Shown here: piece by piece, positions 31,190-64,000 of the stretch
Layout: every line of letters begins with the position of its first letter
Numbering within the stretch: the stretch's first letter is position 1
Origin: Rhea pennata
Taxonomy: Eukaryota; Chordata; Aves; Rheiformes; Rheidae
Assembly: GCF_028389875.1 (NCBI RefSeq)
Contig: NC_084675.1
Span: forward strand, 24,266,412-24,330,411
Reading direction: 5' to 3'
Length of the DNA stretch: 64,000 nucleotides
The notes under the pieces: generated by a model
Database searches by the model: none
The model's input: the letters and a program-made list of their open reading frames with translations, nothing else
Told to the model about the DNA's origin: nothing
Program-made: the position numbers and the translations under genes

Positions 31190-31316
31190 GACCGAGAAAG
31201 TCCTTGAGGGTTGCTTGCAGCATTGTAGTGCTGGTCAAGTGCTCCAGATGACCCTGCTTGACTAGGTGATCTCCAGAGGTCCCTTCCAACCTCAAGCACT
31301 CTGTGTGATTCTGTGA
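31190..31316 (+). mobile_element. CR1 3' end, possibly a second copy of the composite SINE
   Basis: It has the diagnostic tail gatgaccctgcttga, then ggtgatctccagaggtccc, ttccaacc and gtgattctgtga, with about 12 bases missing in the middle relative to the copies at 48340 and 53711. Upstream lies gtccttg, ttgc and attgt in the same order as the linker of the SINE at 14461, but no tRNA head can be read. Confidence 0.8.
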
Positions 31317-31924
31317 CTTGTATTAGGTGAAAGAAGTGGAAATAAGTGAATATTGACAGAATAAGAATCAAGCTGTTCTGCTGCTTGGTTTGCAAAATCT
31401 ATGTAATGGTGTCATATAAGGATCTTCCTTAATGATAATGTAAAAGGGGATGCTGGCTAATTTTAAGCTTTCTTTTTAAAGCGAGCCTAGGAAGAATCTT
31501 TTGTATGCAAACAGGAAGCTTTGAAACAGTGTTTCTAAAGCAACTCAAAACTGTTTGGCTCGCAAATCTGGTGTGTGGCCATCTTAACACTTTATTTACC
31601 TCTGAAACAGGTGGTTGTTTGTCAGATACCTTTTTTTTAAGGTGCTCCAGCATGAGACATAGGAACTGCTGTGGTTCTTGATGGTTATTAGTAAATACAT
31701 AAGTGTGATCTGGATTATAAAATGGTTGGATTTTTTTCAGAAGTCTTGTCAGAGGCTCTCACCAAAGGTTTTTATCACATGACTGTGCAATTCTGCAAGG
31801 GAGATCCTCTTGTGAATTAATAAATAGCTAAAGGATAGAAACAAAGGTGGCCAGGCAATGATAGAAAATCTGTCTGCTTTTATGATAAAAAGAAGTTATT
31901 AAGAGGCTCTCTGAGAAACTGTGC

Positions 31925-32530
31925 CATTAAGCATATTCATAAGTGATTTGGAAAAGAGGAATGAAAAGTGACAGTTTGATTCTAAAGCTATGGAAGGATT
32001 TCATAATACTAAATGAGTATGCAATAAAATGGTGAACTGAATTCATTGTCAATAAGTACAAACCAATGTTTGTGGTGAAAAATCACTATGATCATAAGTA
32101 CACAGTAAAAAGTTCTAAATAAGTTATCATTTAAGAAAGGGATCTTAGAGCTATCTTATCTTCATGAAAATATCAGCTCAAAGGAGCCAAACAGGCAGAT
32201 AATTTTCCCTGAACTTTTGTAACTTTCTAAATACGTGTATTTATATATAAAAAGCAAATATTTTTTCCATTGAATTTATAATTATAACTGTGGAATTTAT
32301 TATCACAAGTATGAACGACAAAAAGCTTGAGTGCTTCCAAAAAGTAATTAGACAAATCCATAGATCTGTAGACAGATGCATTTACACACCTTTGGGTCAG
32401 GAAGTCTCTTAAGCTGCAACAAGTCCTGGAAGTGGGGAAGATACTGAGATGTGCTTTCTCTTTTATTTCCCCTCTGCACTTGCTACTTTCCATTTTGAGA
32501 CAGGTTACTAAATTAGATCAGTTATGCCCT
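31925..32530 (+). mobile_element. Old CR1 LINE copy, internally deleted
   Basis: The block cattcataagtgatttgga, then aaaagaggaatgaaaagtga, aaatggtgaactgaattcat and agaaagggatcttagagc follows the recalled order of the CR1 reverse-transcriptase 3' region. Later gtaattagacaaatccata and gagacaggttactaaattag match its 3' end. It is much diverged, with frameshifts throughout. Confidence 0.6.
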
Positions 32531-34139
32531 ACCTGCCAAGGCTGTTCTTTATTCTCTGCAGTTTCCACTTTACTCCCTGTACTGTGGTGATACAGTGCAA
32601 CAGGTGTGTGATTGTACAGTCCATTAGTGAGAAAGCTTTCATAGTATTACTTTAATTGTTTGGGTGTATGCACATTGTGTCCTGTGTCCGGTAGTACTTA
32701 ACAGAGAGTCGGCAGGAATTACACAAGATACATCACATTAAAGGTTTGTTAGCATTGTGATAGGCTTTCAGATGGTTGGTAAAAGGTAAATATTAATCTC
32801 TTCTAGGACACCAGAATATTTGCATTCAAAAGTATTCCAGATTTCTTGCCACTTAGAGTATCTACCACATATACATGCTTTAAATTCAAAGCTTAAAAAT
32901 GAGATAAGATTTCTGGTTTGATAGTGAGCAAAGAATCTTAAAGTTCCTTGGGGGCAGAAATCAAATGCCTGGTGTGAGAATTTCTTGGTGACAAGATAAT
33001 CTTTTCTTTATGAAAGAGGAAGGAAAAAAAAAGTTGACCTGGTATGTTGCATAGGAACTTCTAAGTATGGAAATGCTGGAAAGATGTATGCATAGGAAAG
33101 TATCTCAAGGCCCAAGAAATAAGTTCCTAAAGTGATTAATTTTGTGAGGGGGAAATACTGTTACGTGGATTGAAACATGTGAAACTTCTTTTATGGGAAG
33201 AGATCAAATATGTGTTTAAAATGCCAAATGATTTAGCATTGGTAAAAGGATATGGAGCTGCAGCGGAAGGACAGAAGTTTTGATTGCTGGAAAATAAATA
33301 ATAGCTTTGTCTTTTGCACTTTATGATGTCCTCCTTCAGAGCAGTTCCTAATTCTCTCACATGCTTCCTGTCTGATAAAAGCAGGACAATTATGATTGCT
33401 TGTAGGAAGCAGTTCATCTCTAACTGTGTCTGTACTAAATGCCTATTGGAATATTACATAATTAAATGTAAAGTAGAGAGGGCCTAATTATGAGGCTATC
33501 ATTTCATTAAGAGTCTTTATTTATTCTTCAATTGTTTGCTTTCTTAAATGCTAGCTTCTGCATATTTTCTTGTGGTTGTCATGTGGGAGAAAAAGTGTTT
33601 ACAATGTGATTTGCTGATTGCTTATTTTATGCAAGAGCATTTGTAAGTATAGGTTATGCATTTCTGTTCAGTATAGTGAAATGGATGATACTGGGATGAA
33701 ATCATATTAGATCTCCAGTGTTTTTCATTTACCTGTCCTGTCAGTGAGGTAGAAAGTCTTGCCTAAATGTCTGTGAAAGATGAAGAATAACTATTCATAA
33801 AAAGCTGTGCTTAGAAAGTATGGCAACTTTGTTTAGTACTGTTTCCCCTTAACTGAAACTATTGGGGCAGCCTGTTCTTTTATTTTGTGTTGTCTAGGGT
33901 CAACTTAATATGAAATGTTGAAGTCCTCTATGGCCATACCTGCAGAATGAGTTTCAGGCATGTGGCCAAGAAAGCTGTGCTGCTGTTGTACAAGTCTCAG
34001 GCTGATGATACCAGTGTTCAGCAGTTTATAATCTCAAATACAGAGTGAGAGCAAAATGGACTTCTGATTTCAAAACAACTCAGTACCTAACTTCAGTCTA
34101 TTTGCAAACTATGTATTAGAGCTTTTCAAGAAGTTTGCA

Positions 34140-34188
34140 AAAAAAAAAAGCTTTCTTAAAAAAAAAAAAAAAAAAAAACTAAAAAATG
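34140..34188. repeat. A-rich simple repeat
   Basis: Two A runs separated by gctttctt; simple low-complexity sequence in AP1G1 intron 1. Confidence 0.85.
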
Positions 34189-34539
34189 AAACAAAAAAGC
34201 CCCAAATTGTGTTTTCAACTTATAATAGCCACTATCTATCTTCTCAGGAACATTAAAGACTTAGATCAACTTAACAAGACTGCAGAACGATAACCTAATT
34301 GTAGTTTACTGCTGAAGGGAGAACTTCACCCTAAATCTCCCAAAACTGTAGGTTCTTGATGCCTTCTTTATGTCGGCGTAGGTCAGTGTAATGATTTTGA
34401 GACTGTTGCATCAGACTACAGGGAATTATTCTGGCAGCAGAGTGTTTTTACTTTTTTGTTGCTTTTTTTTCCCAAATTTTTCAGCAAGTGTTTGGATGAG
34501 CAAAATCAGTGGAGAAACACATGGGGGGTGAGCGTAATC

Positions 34540-35352
34540 TGAACTTAAAAATTATGGACTCTAAGATAACTGTTGCCACCCAGGAATGGGATTTTGAGTT
34601 TATGAAAGACTATTCTATTAAAAACACAAGCCAAGCATTTTCTAGCAATCAGAACCCCAAACTGATTGTTAGGAATTAACAGGAAGTAATGGGAAGAAAA
34701 GTAGAAGACATTTTATACAACATATAAAACAATGGCACATCCGCATTTTAAATCCTGTGTGCAGTTTTGCTTTCCCCTTTTCCTCCCCACCTCCTCCCCC
34801 TTTAAAAGGGACGTAAGAGAGATGTAGAAAACACAGATGAAGTAACAAAGGTAATCTGGAGTCATGGAAGGGTGTAGGTGAGAGGCTGCAGTTTTCAGAC
34901 TGGAGAAGGTGAGTGAAAGAAAAATGAAGGTGTATAAGATCATGAGTTTCATGTAAAAGCTGAACAGGGAATGAATGTTATTGTCTCCCCTAATAGGAGA
35001 ATTGGGAGCATCAGTAGAAACAAGCAGTTGGAAAATACAGAACAAGTGAAGGAAGTGGTTCTCCGCAGGGTGCAGTCAAGTTGTGGAACTCTTCGGAATA
35101 TTGTTGGTGCTAGAGGTTTACCTGGGTTTTAAATGAAACTAGACAAATCTGCTGAAGATTTGATGCTATTTGTGGCTTTGGAAGTTCTTGAGCTGCAAAT
35201 TGTTGGAGATTGCAAGGGTATTCTGGGAAAGCGTTGCTATGTTCTTGCCCTATTCTTATACTTCTCCGTAGGCATTTGCTATTGGTCATTGTTGCAGACT
35301 GGATAGTGAACAGGATGGAGCTTTGGTCTGACCTGGTATGGTCGCTATGTTT
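34540..35352 (+). mobile_element. Old CR1/L3-like LINE, about 0.8 kb including the 3' end
   Basis: It follows the recalled CR1 order: ctaagataactgttgccacc, cacatccgcattttaaatcc tgtgtgcag, ggtgtataagatcatgag, gtcaagttgtggaactc, gaaactagacaaatctgc, and the 3' end ctattggtcattgttgcaga ... ctttggtctgacctggtatgg. That 3' end is typical of ancient CR1 copies in turtles and crocodilians. The reading frame is broken throughout. Confidence 0.7.
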
Positions 35353-35601
35353 CTAATCTTTTGCTTTTTGTCGTCTTTGACTGTATATTCAATAATCAAA
35401 AAAATGTAGTCCCTTCTTAAGTTAGAAAATACTAGAGAAAAGTCTCATGAAGGGTTAGTAGACTGTATTCTTTGTGTAAATCAGTAGGATGAGTTGTACA
35501 CTGTTACAGAAATCTAAGTTTAACTTGAATTAAAAATGGCTTTTATAGGAGATTCATAAGGTTTTTTTTTATACTTTTTTTTTTCTTCTTCTTTTTTACA
35601 G

Positions 35602-35715
35602 CCTAGATTCACCCACTTATGTGATGAATGTAAAACGAACTTAAACAGGTGGTAGAACAAGAACGCAGAGAATTTTGGAGATTGTGTTCTATCTTATTTC
35701 AGAATAACCTCCCAG
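35602..35715 (+). other. Candidate alternative 5'-UTR exon of AP1G1
   Basis: A 114-bp block bounded by a strong acceptor (a T-rich tract ending tcttttttacag) and a fair donor (CCCAG|GTAGAT). It contains short out-of-frame ATGs and no long frame, so it could only be non-coding sequence in the 5' UTR. There is no independent support. Confidence 0.25.
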
Positions 35716-37737
35716 GTAGATAAAGTCTTAATCTATTAACCTATGTCTTAAGTTTTATTCAGTTTCAACTCTGAAAAGTCACTCTTGAGGATAGGCCTGG
35801 CTAGACAAGTCATTGAGGTACATCTTTATACTATACCTCTACCAGTTTGAAATTTTCCAAGTTAGGTATTTGTCAGAGGCTTGTTGTAGAATTTTAAATA
35901 AGCCTATTTTGCCCTTTCAGGATAGGAAAAGTGTTTTATTTTGGGTAGATGGGAGGTGTGGGGCGGGGGGGGGGAACCGATTAAACTGCCTCTTATTTGA
36001 AAAGCCTTGGAACCCTCATGGTTTTGGCTGAATTCTATATGAGTGGTAGGGGCTATCCTTTTGTTTTGAGGATATGTTGTGTTGCACCTGTGGAAAATTT
36101 TGTTCCAGTTTGGCCAAAAAGATTTGAAAAGTTGATTTGTGCCTACTGATTTGAGACTTGAAGTATAGCAGCTATAACCTGCACAGGCTGCGTACAATAA
36201 ATGTGTTCCATTGCATAGCTCCTGATTCCCAGTAGGGTTTGTATGTTCAGTCTCCCATGATCATAGAATTTTAACTTGCTGCTGAAAGATCACAGCCTAT
36301 GACTATCACTTGCTGTTAGCTCAAGAGCAGAGCTCCCTGTTGTCAGTCTGGAGTCCCTCTTAGCTAATGATTTCCTCGTATGCTTATTGATACAATGCTG
36401 CGTGAGGAAAACACTTTCAGTTTATTTTCAAAACTTCGGAAACTTTGTGCAAGCATAATTGAAAGAACATGACTGCAGCATTCGAAAGCCTTATTTACTG
36501 CATGTTCAAATACTGTTCTGAAGACAAATTTTGTGGTTTCCCTTGACCGTTCCTCTGATGCCGATTAGTGCGGCATCTGAATGATTGCTAAGCATTAATT
36601 CATTTCATATCACAGTAATGTGAGGAAGTGTTATTAACTTCATGTATAGAGAACAAGGCAAATCTAAGGACTAAAGTATCCAATAATCTTGCTCCTTCAC
36701 TTTGAGGTGCCTTGGGGCAAAGTCACCTCATGCTGAAAGAGCAGCTCCTTGTTTTCTAAATGAATGCATTGTCTCTGCAAATTCAAGCTCTATAGAAGAA
36801 GATAGGCAACTAGAATATGAGGAGCTACATGGTTTGACTGAAATGACTTACTGTTTGGTATGAACTCGGTAGTAGGTGAAGTTTATAATCTAGATCTATT
36901 TAACCGCACTCAACTATTTTACTGTGAGGCCGCCTTTACTTATTGTATATGCAACTGTGTGACTTCTGTAGCAAACAAATCCGCTACTAGCTCAGTATGC
37001 TTCTCTGCCTGTTCCCTTGCGTGTTGCAATATATTGCATCGTGTATGTGAGTGATTTCTTGTGATATGACAGTGCTTAAAATGAATGACACATTGATTTG
37101 GGAGGATGGTGACCCAGATAAAACACTAAGACTGCCATGTCAAATAGCTTCTTGCAAGTTGGTATGACATTTATATGTCGTCAGAATAGTTTAGTTATCT
37201 TCAGTCTTGCATGCATGAAAAAACTGAGGTCCGTGTATAGTCTGGTCTTTGTGAAAGTGATATAACAACTTGAATGTTCAACTGTTGAACATAATTCTTA
37301 AGTTCGGTTTTTATCTGAAAGCCATTTTTCTCTTGATGGGTATTCAAGAAAACAAATTGCTCTCCAGGCCAGACAACTCGGACTGTGTTCCATCTGGTAA
37401 AATTAAACTTAAAAAATGAGAGTTCATGTAAGATCGACTTTCCTTGCCCACTGTCTTTACACAGTGCCACCAGACAGTAATATTTTGATGGGCTTACTTG
37501 TTTTAGAAGGGATTGTTCTGGCTAATGTGTAATAAAGGTACAGTGTCAACTTGTGTGTGTGGTTTTTTTTTTGTTTGTTTGTTTTTTTGGTTTTTTTTAT
37601 GAAGAGGCTCTGAAATGTTTCCACACTGCCAGGATTGCTCTTGCATCTGCTTTTTTCTGTGCATGGCACAAGGATGCGGGATTTTGAAGCACAGATACTG
37701 GAATCACTTGTCTGAAATCTTGTGTTATTAAGCAGCT

Positions 37738-37774
37738 TTTTTTTTTTTTTTTTTTTTTTTTCTTTTTTTTTTTT
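37738..37774. repeat. Poly-T tract
   Basis: A nearly pure T run of about 37 bases interrupted by one C, in AP1G1 intron 1 about 400 bp before the coding exon. Confidence 0.9.
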
Positions 37775-38185
37775 CAGTATTTGTGTCCCAATTCATCATG
37801 ATTTTGTGATCAAGTCTATAACAGAGTGTGACTTTCAGAGAAAATTAGAATATGTGAACATAAGAGCATGCATTGCCAAGTTTCTTCCTGTTTTAAGTGG
37901 GGAGTCATGTTATTTTCACTTGATAACCAGCTCAATGCATAGCAGTTTTTGTCTGTAATGTTCTGTGAAAATGAACAGCAAATATGAGAACTTAAATTCC
38001 TCAGAGGTACACAGAATTCTTCTGGTTTTCAAGTTTCATTTTAACTAAGCTACTGAAGCGGTCTGTGTTTTATTGTTCCTTCAGTTTTTATAACTGAGAT
38101 AAATTTTCTTTATGCTAAAATATGATATGATTATGAAGTCATCACATACAGTAGAGGGTTTACAGATCTTTCTTCCTCCTTCTAG

Positions 38186-63999
<25,814 letters not shown>

Positions 64000-64000
64000 C

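Larger units (their letters stand above)
24097..38185 (+). other. AP1G1 intron 1 (14.1 kb)
   Basis: Donor GTGAGT; acceptor cctccttctag. AT-rich after the CpG island. It holds a perfect hairpin (30550-30591), a TG/TA microsatellite, a CR1 3' end (31190-31316), two old CR1 copies (about 31925-32530 and 34540-35352), an A-rich block, a possible alternative exon (35602-35715) and a long T tract. No protein gene is recognisable. Confidence 0.85.

Overview
The window is vertebrate nuclear DNA, and almost certainly avian. It contains several copies of the bird/reptile LINE CR1 with the usual 3' end, older CR1 fragments, MIR-like relics, CpG-island promoters and long introns. The three genes, ZNF821, ATXN1L and AP1G1, lie side by side as on human 16q22. 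Nothing here decides the species.

Layout: (1) 1-1497 is extremely GC-rich and holds a 40-bp minisatellite of about 19.5 units just upstream of the first coding exon of ZNF821. (2) 1549-12868 is ZNF821 on the + strand: six coding exons, 411 codons, two complete C2H2 fingers and a four-repeat STPR domain, with the polyadenylation signal at 13125. (3) 13150-15230 is the gap between two convergent genes; it holds an A34 tract, an old CR1 fragment and a composite SINE with a tRNA-Phe head and a CR1 tail. (4) 15230-22190 is ATXN1L on the - strand: a probable 4.4-kb 3' UTR, an intronless 692-codon reading frame with an AXH domain, and a short intron in the 5' UTR. (5) 22190-24100 is a head-to-head promoter region with two CpG islands, each carrying a perfect CRE palindrome. 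(6) 23860-64000 is AP1G1 on the + strand: a non-coding exon 1, a 14-kb first intron and coding exons 2-21. These encode residues 1-754 of gamma-1 adaptin; about the last 70 residues of the ear lie beyond the window.

Every coding junction was placed by reading the flanking splice sites and checking that the joined frame stays open. All junctions fit GT-AG except ZNF821 intron 3, which only works as GC-AG. The products do not form a pathway: ZNF821 is a putative DNA-binding protein, ATXN1L a nuclear co-repressor partner of Capicua, and AP1G1 the large subunit of the AP-1 clathrin adaptor. The shared neighbourhood is conserved synteny.

Most useful leads: the tRNA-Phe/CR1 SINE whose likely partner LINE is present in the same window; eleven perfect 26-bp repeats in AP1G1 intron 17; the GC-AG intron; a 165-codon overlapping frame at the start of ATXN1L; a perfect 16-bp hairpin with a template-switch signature; and a possible antisense retrocopy in AP1G1 intron 17. 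I saw no unmistakable new system. Homology statements rest on recalled family sequences, because no search could be run.
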